Assembly: GCA_025201375.1 (NCBI GenBank)
Contig: JAIWZP010000108.1
Coordinates: 1 to 17,360 of the forward strand
Length of the DNA: 17,360 nucleotides
Direction of reading: 5' to 3'
Source: Gongronella butleri
Lineage: Eukaryota; Mucoromycota; Mucoromycetes; Mucorales; Cunninghamellaceae
In this document: piece by piece, positions 1-9,376 of the stretch
Position numbering within the stretch: position 1 is the first letter of the stretch
Layout of the letters: every line of letters starts with the position of its first letter
Notes under the pieces: generated by a model
What the model was told of the DNA's origin: nothing
Seen by the model: only the letters and a program-made list of their open reading frames with translations
The model's database searches: none
Made by a program: the position numbers and the translations under genes

Positions 1-629
1 ACATTCACTACATGTAAAAGTTTCGTGGCGCTGCGATGAGCCCTTGCTTGGCGACGATTTTTTTTCAAATTTAGAAAAAAAAAGTGGGCCAGGTCAAAAT
101 GCATCTGGAGGGTCCTCCGCTTTCAAAGGCTCAGGTCTCTCAAATCCGTTTGGCAACCTACACATTGGACATCTGAGAGTCATATCATTTGGTGCATTGA
201 CCCCTTCTTTCTAAGCAAATCTGCGATAAAAGTCGGGGGTCAATCGAGCCGTTCTCGAGTAATGAGCGATCAAAGCCAAATTAAAGAAAAAGAAATTGCG
301 CCATCGTTTTGGTCGTACGCTGGTGAAACTGGGTTCATCCGACAGAGAATCGAATTCTGCATTTATTGTCACAGCAACACGCCATCCTTTGTCTTGTCCA
401 TTGCTGAGAAAAACGAAGCTGAAATGTTTGATTGGGCGTTGCAAGCGTACAAATGTTGCGCATCGGCGTTGCCGGGCAGGGATAAAATGACCCTCTTGTG
501 CGTGCCTTTCCACTTGTAAGATTTAAGCCTGGTCGAATAGCAGCTTGACGCGCTAGAGACAAAATTGTGAATTTAAGGAGCATTGTCAATTGTCTTGCCA
601 ACGGTCAGATCGACCCCCGGTTTTTACTA
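1..629. other. No recognisable gene; AT-rich spacer
   Basis: I find no coding region that I can support. Open frames here are under about 100 codons, overlap one another on both strands and resemble no family I know. Around 168-200 a short stretch resembles part of the tail of repeat R (compare 13988-14016), so a very degraded copy may lie here, but the match is weak. Confidence 0.5.
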
Positions 630-1240
630 TTGTTCTACTGTAAAAAGAGTGAGACCAAAATGTTCATATGCCAAAATTTCATGGAGTGCAAGCACTCGAT
701 GGTGCACCACATCGATTCTCAAAAATGACGATTTTCCATCGATTTTCCAAAGGGTTCAGTCACGAATTTTAACCTGGCAAAACTTGGTTCCTCGGATCGC
801 CGTGCCATTCACCCACATGGTAGAATGCGTCCATTTGCCGATGAAAATGCCATAAACCCCCGGGCTCCATCGACTGGTTCTCCTGTAAAATGCAAACCAC
901 TTCGTATTTTCGCCACAAGACAAACTCGACAAAGACTGGCCGCAGATCCTCGAAACGCGGCTCACAAGAAAGAGCACAGGCTGTTACGTATGTTACCATC
1001 GATGATCACTTCAAAAAACGAGATCCAGGCAGAATTGACGCGAACAGGATGTTTGCAGGATAACTTGGACGTGTGAAAAACCGCGTCAGACTTTGATTTA
1101 TGCGCGTCCCAAGTCGAATCCATACACCTCGAACTTCTTTTGCTAGTGAATGTGTCGATGCAGCTCCAAGGACGCGCTCTTGTGTGCCATAGCGATTGGT
1201 GCGTCTATTGTCTCGACACCGTCTTTTTTTTTGAGCCTGC
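630..1240 (+). repeat. Dispersed repeat R, copy R1 (degenerate)
   Basis: This stretch matches the reverse complement of R4 and R5. The clearest anchor is 784-832, which aligns with the complement of 13988-14036 and 16960-17008. A second anchor around 985-1045 aligns with R2 at 6075-6125 and with the complement of R5 near 16740-16800. Divergence is heavy, with many substitutions and small indels. On the minus strand it keeps a short open frame with the peptide YHVGEWHGD, the counterpart of YHVVDWRGD in R4. No transposase or other domain is recognisable. Confidence 0.55.
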
Positions 1241-1777
1241 GAATGGGCTGCATGTCGCTGGGCATGTTCATTATGAATAGACTGTATATCTCTGGGTGCG
1301 TTTATTGCGAGATAAAGATATGTGATTATGAATGGCTAGGCAAAACAGCCAAAAAAAAAAAAAAGAAACGAGGTGCCACCCGTAAAAGTGCTGCCCATAA
1401 AAGGCGGTGTTCCTTTGTGAAAATAACAAAATTTTGGATTCATCTTCTTTTGTACAATGATCCAATTGACCTCCAGTTTTTACTGTAATTTTTCGTGAGA
1501 AGATGAAATTAAAAACTGCATGTAGATGAATTTATACACTGGTACAATGCGACTAAAAGATTGCAAGCAAGATTTTTTTGTCGCGGCAACAGATATCATT
1601 TATCATAGGGATATGATACTGTACCTTTGGCGACTTGCACTGCGACCATACTGTAATCGATTCTGAGCTGATCATGACTTGACGCGCATGTAAAGTAGGT
1701 GCCCTTGATCGATTGAAAAGCATGATTTGCAGCAGATGTTGTCACGACGCAATAAATTTGATATTGTTCAGTTGTCG

Positions 1778-1814
<37 letters not shown>

Positions 1815-2080
1815 GTACGGGTTTGCTTTCATCCAAGTTACTCGCTCCCTAAATGCATCCAGTCCATGCGCCGAGCTCATGACTTGCTTGTGGGCGCGTC
1901 GGCACGGCTTTATGTGTCGTGGAATGAACAGTGTTTTAGAATTATCATAATTGAGGGCATTATTGTCGACGCGCGCATCAGCAATGAAATTGCGGGGCAG
2001 GGCGGTGTCAAAACGAGCCAATAGGGGCGGAGCAGTAAACGGCAAGGCGACAGGGCCTACAAATTCGGCGTTCCGTTGGC
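1241..2080. other. No recognisable gene; spacer upstream of the V-ATPase gene
   Basis: It contains a 14-base A run near 1351 and a 34-base T tract at 1779-1812. A 149-codon minus-strand frame (1596-2045) crosses the T tract and so contains a lysine run; it resembles nothing I know and is probably chance. This is likely the 5' flank of the gene at 2180. Confidence 0.45.
1779..1812 (+). repeat. Poly(T) tract, 34 bases
   Basis: An uninterrupted run of T read directly from the sequence. It lies about 370 bp upstream of the V-ATPase start. Confidence 0.95.
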
Positions 2081-2165
2081 GCTCCTCTTTTGTTTCAATC
2101 TTTTTCTTGTCTTTTTTTCTTTTTCTTGCCTTCTACGTTTCATCTTGTACACGCAAGGGCGCCCC
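2081..2165 (+). promoter_or_regulatory. Pyrimidine-rich leader before the V-ATPase start
   Basis: A T/C-rich stretch ends about 15 bp before the ATG at 2180. Similar tracts precede the HNH-like gene (7045-7165), its decayed paralogue on the minus strand (15874-16018) and the right window edge (17281-17345). The recurrence suggests a core-promoter or 5'UTR feature of this genome; the role is inferred. Confidence 0.4.
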
Positions 2166-2179
2166 TATTGACCTCCACA

Positions 2180-3435
2180 ATGAACGAACTTCTCTACAAT
2201 GAACGTCACGGCTTTATCGATGCCATTTTGCGCGGCTACAGGTCGGGTATGCTGTCGCAAAGCCATTATATGAATTTGACGCAGTGCGAGACGTTGGAAG
2301 GTAACAACATCAGCGAGATGTGTCTTTGTTTTTGCGTGATACGCGTGTCTCATCCGCTTGTTCTTTGCTTTTAATAGACTTGCGTCTGCAAATTGGCGCG
2401 ACGGACTATGGCACATTGCTGCAAAATGAGCCGTCGCCCATTGCCACGTCTACCATCTCGGAGCGCCTCACGCAGCGCCTTGTGGAAGAATTTGAATATA
2501 TCCGCTCTGTGGCGACGCAGCCCTTGTCCAAGTTTTTGGATTACATCACCTACCAGTATATGATCGACAATGTCATTTTGCTTATCACGGGAACCCTGCA
2601 CGAACGCGACACGCACGAATTGCTCGAACGCTGCCATCCCTTGGGCGTCTTTGAGTCCATGCCGGCCTTGTGCGTCGCAACGACCGTCGCAGAGCTGTAC
2701 AACACGGTCTTGGTCGAAACCCCCCTTGGTAAGCCAAAAAAATGATTCAATACCGCGTGCTCACTCTTCTTTTTTTATTTCTCTTTGCGTGCAACAGCGC
2801 CCTACTTTGCCAATTGCCTGAGCGCGCACGACCTCGATGAGCTCAACATTGAAATCATTCGCAACACGCTGTACAAGGCGTACCTGGAAGACTTTTACCA
2901 GTTCTGTCAGTCTCTGGACGGCCGCACCGGCGAGGTCATGGGCGAGATCTTGAATGTAAGGCACTCCAAGTGACCATGAAATGCTCCCAATTGCATTGGA
3001 CGCGTCTCATCTTTTTTTTTTTCCCTTAATTTTGTCCAGTTTGAGGCTGATCGACGAACGGTGAACATCACGATCAACTCGTTTGGCACGGAGCTTACCA
3101 AGGATGATCGCAAGAAGCTGTTCCCGTCGATGGGCCGCCTTTTCCCCGAGGGCCATGCGCGCCTGGCCTTGGCCGAGGAGGTGGAGCAAGTCAAGGCTGT
3201 GTGTGACGTTGTGCACGAATACCGCGGCTTCTTTGACGCGGCCAACGACAAGACCCTGGAAGACCGATTCTTTGAGCAAGAAACGCTAATCAATCGCATG
3301 GCGTTCCAGCAGCAATTCAATTTCGGCATCTTTTATGCCTACGTCAAGCTCGTCGAGCATCAAGTCAGATTGATCACATTCATTGCGGAATGCATCTCAC
3401 AGGGGCAAAAGGACCGCATACCCACGATTTTTTGA
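2180..3435 (+). CDS. V-type proton ATPase V0 subunit d (four exons)
   Basis: This is subunit d (VMA6/ATP6V0D family) of the membrane V0 sector. It caps the proteolipid ring on the cytosolic side and joins it to the central stalk of V1, so ATP hydrolysis can drive proton pumping into acidic compartments. Exons are 2180-2300, 2378-2728, 2798-2955 and 3040-3435, with introns of 77, 69 and 84 bp, all GT..AG and all phase-consistent. The spliced product is 341 aa against about 350 in animals and yeast, so it looks complete. Family hallmarks are [14 protein letters not shown] (C36), [88 protein letters not shown] and a C-terminus ending in IPTIF. The ATG at 2180 was chosen because it leaves an N-terminus of about the usual length. 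It is the only clear housekeeping gene here. Identification is secure. Confidence 0.96.
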
Positions 3436-3453
3436 TGTTTGTCGCGCGCCCTG

Positions 3454-3459
3454 AATAAA
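3454..3459 (+). terminator. AATAAA polyadenylation signal of the V-ATPase gene
   Basis: A canonical AATAAA lies 19 bases after the TGA stop. The position is plausible for a short 3'UTR. Confidence 0.55.
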
Positions 3460-4246
3460 AAGTAAATGGGTGGTCTCAATGACCCCAAGGGACCAGGTCC
3501 TCTTTTTGTCTCGCAGTGTATAATTTATAATTTACATGAGCCTTGTCAACGGTCTTTTCTTCAATTTGCTTGCGGCACGCCTCCAGGACTTTATGATTGC
3601 CAAAAATTGCGCTCTCTAGGTGTTTTAGCCATGTTCTTTCACGTACGGACGTGTTTTGGGGCGCTCAGGACATCTTTGACACATTTTGTATATGATGTCA
3701 TAAACTTTTAGAACCCTGACGCTCTGCATACTACAGAGGGTATAACAATGTGAGTCAATGTGGTGAATGCCGTTGTCGGCGCAAAATGGTTGAAAAAAGG
3801 GCATTGCACGACGAATTTAAATATGCCATGCAAATCGATCGGCAACGAGGGTACTTTTTTCCTTTGATTCCCTCGGCTATAACAAAAATGAGACGATTTT
3901 AATTAATGTGCTTTTTACCACTTGAACTCTGCATGTAAAAAAAAGCGTGCAATCGTCCCGAAATGATCGCCATTCATGCGATAATTCATGCCTTGGTGGT
4001 AAATGATCTCATTCTATGACAGTTTGACGTAGATCAAAGCAAGCTGCCGCATGTCCGAATGACATCCGAAGCATAATCAAAGGCATAATTTATGCAAAAC
4101 GCAACAAATTGCCGGTAAATCCTCATGTAAAGCAAGAGGCACATTTTTTATTATTGTCCAATATGTAGAAGAAAAAAAAAAGTAACGAGCGCAAGGGGAG
4201 CGCTGGAAGAGGCGAATCATTCGTAATTGACAAGCAGCAACAGCAT
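3460..4246. other. No recognisable gene between convergent genes
   Basis: An AT-rich spacer between the 3' ends of the V-ATPase gene (+) and the first sulfotransferase (-). Open frames are short (up to 81 codons) and unlike any family I recognise. I see no repeat shared with the rest of the window. Confidence 0.5.
4147..4152 (-). terminator. Possible polyadenylation signal of sulfotransferase A
   Basis: TTTATT on the plus strand reads AATAAA on the minus strand, about 95 bases after the stop of the gene at 4247-5110. Confidence 0.35.
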
Positions 4247-5110
4247 TTAAATCCGGTCTCTTATTTTTGCGTCCTCGACGCGCGTTTTAAAGTGATTCTT
4301 GTCATTGGATCTGGGGAACGGCTCGTTTGGCACGGGCTTGTCAAGGAAATTGCACAAAGGCTCCCAACCATCGCCCAGATGAAACACGAGCAGGCGGTCA
4401 GCCGGAACCGTGCGCTTGACTTCCTCGATATGCTCAATGTACAAGCGGCACATAAGCTCTCCATCAAAGACCTTTTCTGGCGAGACCTCGAGAAGACCAT
4501 CAAAGGCCGTGTGTATAACCATGCGAAGGATGTCGCCAAAATTGCCATCCAAAGCGGATTTGTCGTCTTCAATGAACATTCTAAAGATTGTTTTGCACGC
4601 AGACTGATACCAGCTCTCTGGACTGCGCACTGAGGGGCATTGGCTTTGAGTTAAAACTGATAGAAAGTGGGAAACAGATGTATTTTACCAGTCAAAATCA
4701 CCTTTGCAGACGGATTTGCCTCCATCAGCTCTAAAAATCAAGGTTAGGTCGCGCGATCGAATTCGCAAATGCCTCACCCTTATAGAAAGAGCACGTTGGA
4801 AAATCTAATGCTGCATTATAGTCGTCGCCGTAAGCTTTTTTCCAATCAATTGGTTCTTCAGGATGATCGCGAGCATTCACCCATACCAAGGGATCTGGCC
4901 GACTATGACCATCGGGCGGATCGATGGCTTTCACGGTGTGGAAGGTGTGGTATCTGGTGTAAAAGTTTCAGTAAAGCAGGATCAATGGTGGCATCTATTG
5001 CCAAATTTCATTTATTTTTTTTGTGGGTGCACGCACCCCAGCTTCTCCAAGGCCATGTAAAGGCTTTCCGTGCCTGTCCTGCCCCAGCCAGCGCCAATAA
5101 TTTCGAGCAT
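4247..5110 (-). CDS. P-loop sulfotransferase-like protein, copy A
   Basis: A small protein of the Sulfotransfer_4 type. Family members bind PAPS through a P-loop and are thought to transfer sulfuryl groups to small acceptors; the substrate here is unknown. Exons on the minus strand are 5110-5037, 4953-4778, 4730-4689 and 4629-4247. The phases fit throughout and give 224 aa. Visible motifs are the P-loop IGAGWGRTGTES (residues 5-16), YHTFHTV just after exon 1, AALDFPTCSFYK, AKVILTVRSPESWYQS (the second conserved strand, around 92-107) and GDGWEPLCNFLDKPVPNEPFP near the C-terminus. Introns of 83, 47 and 59 bp have standard borders. No signal peptide or membrane segment is seen. It heads the array and lies tail-to-tail with the V-ATPase gene. 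The family call is strong, the activity is inferred, and the first four introns-exon joins rest on motif continuity rather than transcripts. Confidence 0.85.
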
Positions 5111-5120
5111 GTATGAATGT

Positions 5121-5125
<5 letters not shown>

Positions 5126-5169
<44 letters not shown>
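5126..5169 (+). repeat. Poly(A) tract, 44 bases
   Basis: It is read as T44 on the strand of sulfotransferase A and sits 15 bases upstream of its ATG. The matching site in the duplicated copy (around 9989-9996) has only eight A residues, so the tract expanded or shrank after the duplication. Confidence 0.95.
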
Positions 5170-5170
<1 letters not shown>

Positions 5171-5417
5171 GATCGAGGTGCAAAAGGCAGAAAAAAGCAA
5201 TCGAATTAACATTGACATGATTTTATTTTTATCAGGGCCGAGCACCTCCCGATGCAAATGCCTCTACGACACTCGCAAAAAAAAAAAAAAAAAGGAGAGA
5301 GCAGAACAAGAAACGGCCAGTGTGCGCAACAAGGAACAATGCCGCCCGGCAACCCGCCGTGCGGCTCTTTTGATGACATGGATGGAAGTGTCTCATAAAA
5401 AAGACAATCCAATGGCT
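5170..5417. other. Spacer between sulfotransferase A and pseudogene B
   Basis: About 250 bp that is nearly the same as 9998-10257 in the second SD-A copy. It should hold the promoter of copy A and the 3' flank of B. A 17-base A run lies at 5277-5293. No gene is seen. Confidence 0.5.
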
Positions 5418-5423
5418 TTTATT
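5418..5423 (-). terminator. AATAAA directly after the stop of pseudogene B
   Basis: On the minus strand the TAA stop is followed at once by AATAAA, exactly as in copy C (10258-10263). Confidence 0.5.
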
Positions 5424-5941
5424 TTAGCGCTGTCCAGTGGCATCCTTGAAGAATTTGCGACCAACAAAGTTTTCTGTCGAGTTCGACTTTGGGTACTCTT
5501 CTTTGGGAATAGGTTTGCCCAAAAACTTGCAAAGTGGCTCCCATCCTTCACCCAAATTCATAATCAACAGGCGGTCCGCAGGCACCGTCTTGATCACCTC
5601 GGCGTTGTGTGTTTCAAACAGCTCACACATCAGCTCCTTGTTGCGGATGTTGCGGTGGTCACGTTCCAACACGCCGTCAAAAGTACAATGGCGCGCCATC
5701 TTCAATGCATCGCCAATGTGGTCATCGGAAAACGTAGGAGGATCATCCGTCATGTAAAAGCTGAAGATGGTGTTGCAAATCGACTTGTACCAGCTCTCGG
5801 CCGATCACATTGAAAACAAAAAAAAAATGAGACACGCTGGCGGCAAGCTCTCGAAGCTTCTTACCCCAACTTGTTAAGGGCGAAATAAAGAGAATGAGTA
5901 CCAGTGCGTCCAAAACCTGCGCCAATCACTTCCAATTTCAT
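5424..5941 (-). pseudogene. Sulfotransferase copy B, internal exons deleted
   Basis: Exon 1 is intact at 5941-5865 (MKLEVIGAGFGRTGTHSLYF, then the donor GTAAGA), and the last exon is nearly identical to that of copy C from 5809 to 5424. The two internal exons of C, encoding the YNTHHM..FPTCMFYK segment and the NPDAKVILT strand, are missing: exon 1 and intron 1 run straight into the tail of intron 3. The intron 3 acceptor CAG of C is CAA here, and the arginine codon of the VRSAESWY motif is TGA (5807-5805). The last exon otherwise stays open for over 120 codons with the motifs NLGEGWEPLCKFLGKPIP, so the inactivation looks recent. A functional product is unlikely. Confidence 0.85.
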
Positions 5942-5989
5942 TTTGAAGGAGTTAAGAGAGTGCAAAATGCGAAAGAAAACAGCGGGGTT

Positions 5990-6620
5990 GCCCCCACAAA
6001 GAAAAGTCGACGAAAATTGACCATAGAGCCACGAAACAGAGACCATAAGAAAGAGCACGTTTTGCTGCGTACGTGGGTGTCAATGATCACTGCAAAAAGC
6101 AAGTTCTAGGCAGATTTAACGCGAGCAGTCCGTTTGCGGGACAACTTTGGCGCGTGATACGTCAGAATTCGAGCTACACGCGCCTGCTCTGTATCAATTC
6201 CATGCAGCTAGAGTGAATCTTGCCAGTGGACGCGTCGGCGAAGATCTATGAGCGCGTTTTACCCGTGCAATTCAGCTTTGAAACTAAATCCAAAATGGCG
6301 GATTGCTCGTCAACTAGCAATTGGATTGTGCTCGCTTTTGGAGTTTTCAGCGGTTTTCCACGGCCCTCTATCATGTATACAAGTTTTGGGGCAACTCTGA
6401 AGATCCATTTTTTCGATTTTCGTTTTGGAGGCTCGCCACGACAAATTTTTGATTTGCATGCCGTGCGCCCCCTAGAGCTTGTGACAGGTTGCAAATCGCG
6501 CCCCACGATGGTTTCCAGCGTGACTTTTCACGATGGGATGCATTTCGGGACGATGCAGTGCCTGGTTGATCACTTTGTAACGGAAAAATTTGCCAAAAGT
6601 GACAGTCTTTATATATGAAT
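5990..6620 (+). repeat. Dispersed repeat R, copy R2 (degenerate)
   Basis: It matches R1 (about 900-1240) in the same orientation and the reverse complement of R4/R5. Good anchors are 6080-6130 and 6226-6330; the latter aligns with the complement of 13560-13690. The shared reading IYxRVLPVxFxFExK is kept between R2 (plus strand) and the minus strand of R4. No known domain is seen. Confidence 0.5.
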
Positions 6621-6902
6621 CTAGCTGAACTTGACCAAATGGGCCCAAATCCAAGCTAAATGATTCTTGGCATGGAAATACAACGATGGCACGCTTTCTC
6701 GGGGATCGGATCACTGGCGCGCCAGCTGCACTGAAATTGTTTTTGATTCTCTTGCCAAGCTGCCCTATTGCGTGCCAGCCGCTTCTCAACACCGACAGCA
6801 AGCGGATTTTGCTCACTGGTGCTAACTGATTCTAGCTTAAAAATCATGTTTTGTCCTCTTCTCGATTAATCAATAAAAAGAGCTTCTCAGATATCCTTTT
6901 AT

Positions 6903-6949
<47 letters not shown>

Positions 6950-7044
6950 GCAAGGATAGAGAAGGGGGAAGTTGGTGTCAGATAGCATATTTCGATGCCC
7001 GCCCATCCTGATAAAACAAAAATTGCTGCGACCACAAAAATTGC
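6621..7044. other. No recognisable gene; spacer with poly(A)
   Basis: It holds unassigned sequence and a 44-base A tract at 6905-6948. A 114-codon minus-strand frame (6472-6816) has no family resemblance. Confidence 0.5.
6905..6948 (+). repeat. Poly(A) tract, 44 bases
   Basis: An uninterrupted A run read directly, about 220 bp upstream of the HNH-like gene start. Confidence 0.95.
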
Positions 7045-7165
7045 GGCTCTTTCCTTTTTTCCTTTTTTCTCTTCATTCTCTTTTTTTTTTTTCTCTTCTT
7101 CCTTTTCTTTGCCATCCTCTCGCCTTTGTGCTGTTTATCTAGTTTTTCTGTTGCAACTTTTCTCT
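7045..7165 (+). promoter_or_regulatory. Pyrimidine-rich leader before the HNH-like gene
   Basis: A long T/C tract (densest at 7045-7120) ends just before the proposed ATG at 7168. It resembles the tracts ahead of the V-ATPase gene and of the decayed HNH paralogue. Its role as promoter or 5'UTR is inferred. Confidence 0.4.
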
Positions 7166-7167
7166 GA

Positions 7168-8768
7168 ATGCCTGGTAAGCGTCCCAGTGAGCAGCAAAGT
7201 TGTGAAAAACGCGTCTTGACGTGTGTTTGCTCATTTTTTTTCTCAATTTAAACAGCAGCAGAAACGAGCCAGGGCCAACTCGCTGCGAACCCGACGCAAT
7301 GTCCGCAAACCGCGAGCGCTTTTACCTCGCTTGACCGCTGGTTCATTTGAGGCGTCTAACAAGTCGGAGAGCTTGGCTGTTGCCGCGATACGAGACCAAA
7401 TGTTCGCGATTTTACCGGGCGGCCCACAAAAGCGAGCGCGTCTTATCACCGACCACTTTACCGCATCTAATACTGGCAGCGTGGTCACGGTGGCGCCAGA
7501 TGACGCCATGTATATTCCACGGCAAAAGGTAAAGAAGCTCAAGAGCGTGCGTGTAGCCGTGTCCACTAAAAAAAACACTAGACACTCATCCATTTCGCGT
7601 TTTTGTCGGTCTTTCTACCGCCCAAAAAGCCAGCTTCACTGGTATGTCCCCAATTTGGAAACGGAACGCGCGTTTTCCGCGCACACAATGGTGCTCAAAG
7701 CGCGTCAGACACTTATTCATCTCTTTTTTTGTCCCTCTTTTCGTTTGCAACAAGATGCCACGTCCGTTGAGCTCAATCTCGTGGCTCCCCATTAGAGTGG
7801 AGGTGAATGCCCTGAGCTTATCCACAAAGACCTGGCTGCAGCCCATGGCCGGTGCGAGCTGTGTGGCAAGGGAGACTTGCGCTACCAGTTTGTGGAAGAG
7901 ATTGGCGCCGCAGGTCGCGCGACTATGCAGCGAGTCAACGCGTCCCGCGGCTATTTAATCGACAACGTGAATTTGTACTGTTTGGTGTGCAACCTGTAAG
8001 ATCCTCCCCAAAGGCGTCCAGCAAGCGTGTAAAAAAAAAAACAAAAGAAGGCCATTGAAGCGCTTTTTTTTCATTAATAGCTTCATCAATGACCTCGACG
8101 TGGATGGCGCCGAGGCATTGATCGAGTACATCTTTGGTGCAAATGACAGCGGCCATTCGAACAAGGATCTGTCGGCGGCCGAAGAGCGCGCCATTAAGAA
8201 TGTGGCCTACAACAAGAACATGACGCCCAAATCGCTGTTACAAATCGCTCAAGACGCGGGCCACCGATGCGCCCTGTCTGGTGTTGTCGGAACATTCCAG
8301 CAGGTCGATTGGGTCGACGCTGACCACAAAACCCGAATGTTCCATCTTCCCTTCAACCGGATTGTGCCCGGTGCGCGAGGCGGTGCCTACACACAAGGCA
8401 ACATCTGGGTGCTTTCTTGGCCATTGAATCTCGCCAGGTCTGACATGGTCAATGGCGACTTCCTGGTGTGGTTTGGCCGAATGAAGGCTAAGGGTGCCAT
8501 GGAACTCAAGGCAAATTTGGCGCGTGGCGTCAAGCGCCTCAGCAATTGGCGCGTTCCCCCGCGCTCAGTCGTTATTTTTCTCCTTCAGATCATCCCCCTC
8601 CTACATGTTATCCTCTCCATTTTCGACTCTATTCCCCCTTATGCTTCCTATGCTCCCTATGCCCTCCTATGCCCCCAATGTCCCCAATGTCCTCTTTTTT
8701 TTTTTGGATCTGCCAAGCATCCATTGCGCTTGCATTTTTTACCCAAGCTTGTTCAAAGGAAGATATAA
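7168..8768 (+). CDS. Protein with two tandem HNH/treble-clef-like modules
   Basis: Proposed exons are 7168-7186, about 7256 or 7269 to 7528, 7796-7995 and 8081-8768. The last intron (85 bp, GTAAGA..TAG) is firm. The 267-bp intron before 7796 is inferred because a TAG stop at 7793-7795 precedes the exon. Module 1 reads HGRCELCG, then ASRGYLIDNVNLYCLVCN, a CxxC..CxxC treble-clef pattern. Module 2 reads GHRCALSGVV, then FNRIVPGARGGAYTQGN and NIWVLSWPLNLARSD, matching the DRI..GGY..N pattern of HNH-type nucleases but without the second Cys pair. Both modules begin with a similar helix before (H)G+C. The usual catalytic His/Asp is not obvious, so nuclease activity is uncertain. The start at 7168 is supported by a paralogous start MPPKR at 15872. 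Using the acceptor at 7268 leaves one open frame of 388 aa; the stronger CAG acceptor at 7255 leads to a TGA at 7348. The C-terminus after about 8570 is low-complexity and looks chimeric. Confidence 0.6.
8640..8693 (+). repeat. Short degenerate tandem repeat (TATGC/CCC units)
   Basis: Repeated CTATGCyCC-like and CCCCAATGT units lie at the edge of the duplicated block SD-B. In the HNH-like frame they encode a Pro/Tyr/Ala stretch and then a repeated PQC motif. They may mark the breakpoint. Confidence 0.6.
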
Positions 8769-8822
8769 GGAGTGCGTGCCAGTGCGTCCAAATCCAGTGC
8801 CAATGATCTTAAGATTGCTCAT
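8743..8822 (-). pseudogene. Orphan sulfotransferase exon 1 (copy F)
   Basis: It encodes a P-loop exon (IIGTGFGRTGTHSLY) with an intact ATG at 8822-8820 and an intact GTAAAA donor after 8743. No further sulfotransferase exons follow: the sequence runs into the 3' end of the HNH-like gene on the other strand. It is a copy of exon 1 of gene E (12503-12424), carried by SD-B, with substitutions such as E to K and A to T next to the P-loop. Confidence 0.8.
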
Positions 8823-8844
8823 GTTTAAGAATACTTGTGTTTGA

Positions 8845-8850
8845 AATAAA
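8845..8850 (+). terminator. Possible AATAAA signal for the HNH-like gene
   Basis: AATAAA lies 76 bases after the proposed stop at 8768. It is also present in the E-side copy of SD-B (near 12525), so it may be fortuitous here. Confidence 0.3.
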
Positions 8851-9376
8851 GAAAAATAGACACAAACCTTTTTGCTCTTGTTTTTTTATACACTTCTGGG
8901 CGACGCGAAGTGTGAAATGAGCCGGCACCCTGCCAATCGAGACTCAGCACTAATGCCAATCAGGTCATCAGGCGTCAGCGTGCGCCATGATGCACGTCAT
9001 TTAGAGTTTGCGGCTTCTCCAAGCTAATTTATCCTCACCGTGATCACTTGAGCTGGCAAACTTGATCTGATGGCCCTTGCCAACGCGCGTGGGCGGTGTT
9101 GGTCATGCCCAGCGGCACAGCAAGCTGCTTGTGCAAAAAGAGACTGAGCCTCGGTTTTGTCTTTTTATGACGAATGACGTGGCGCGTGGGAAAGGTATCA
9201 GATAAAGCATACGGAAAAGGCGTGCAATCGTGTAGCTCAGCGTTGCAATTCTTTAGTGGCACGCTCTAAGCGCGCTGGTGCGACTCAAATGTCGTTGACG
9301 AAAGTGTGGGTGCCTCCATGGAGGACGAGGTCTGTGTTTTTTATTTGTTTTAGGATAACTTTCTGAATGTGGCTCA
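8851..9376. other. No functional gene; duplicated E-upstream flank
   Basis: This part of SD-B copy 1 corresponds to 12531-13070. A minus-strand frame at 9044-9262 is also open in the other copy, but this is expected from recent duplication and the protein resembles nothing I know. Confidence 0.5.

Larger units (their letters stand above)
4826..5990. repeat. Segmental duplication SD-A, copy 1
   Basis: By eye this direct copy matches 9677-11245 over long, nearly identical stretches, for example 5300-5800 against 10155-10640. It spans exons 1-2 of sulfotransferase A, the spacer, and pseudogene B. Relative to copy 2 it lacks about 370 bp, corresponding to roughly 10722-11105. Confidence 0.85.

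Noticed and set aside
1596..2045. 149-codon minus-strand open frame
   Set aside because: It is open because it crosses the poly(T) tract, which gives a lysine run; no family resemblance and no splice-supported context.
5070..5813. 247-codon plus-strand frame, and a similar 284-codon frame at 10153-11007
   Set aside because: Both lie antisense to the sulfotransferase last exons and contain lysine runs from A tracts; they mirror the duplicated, GC-rich coding strand.
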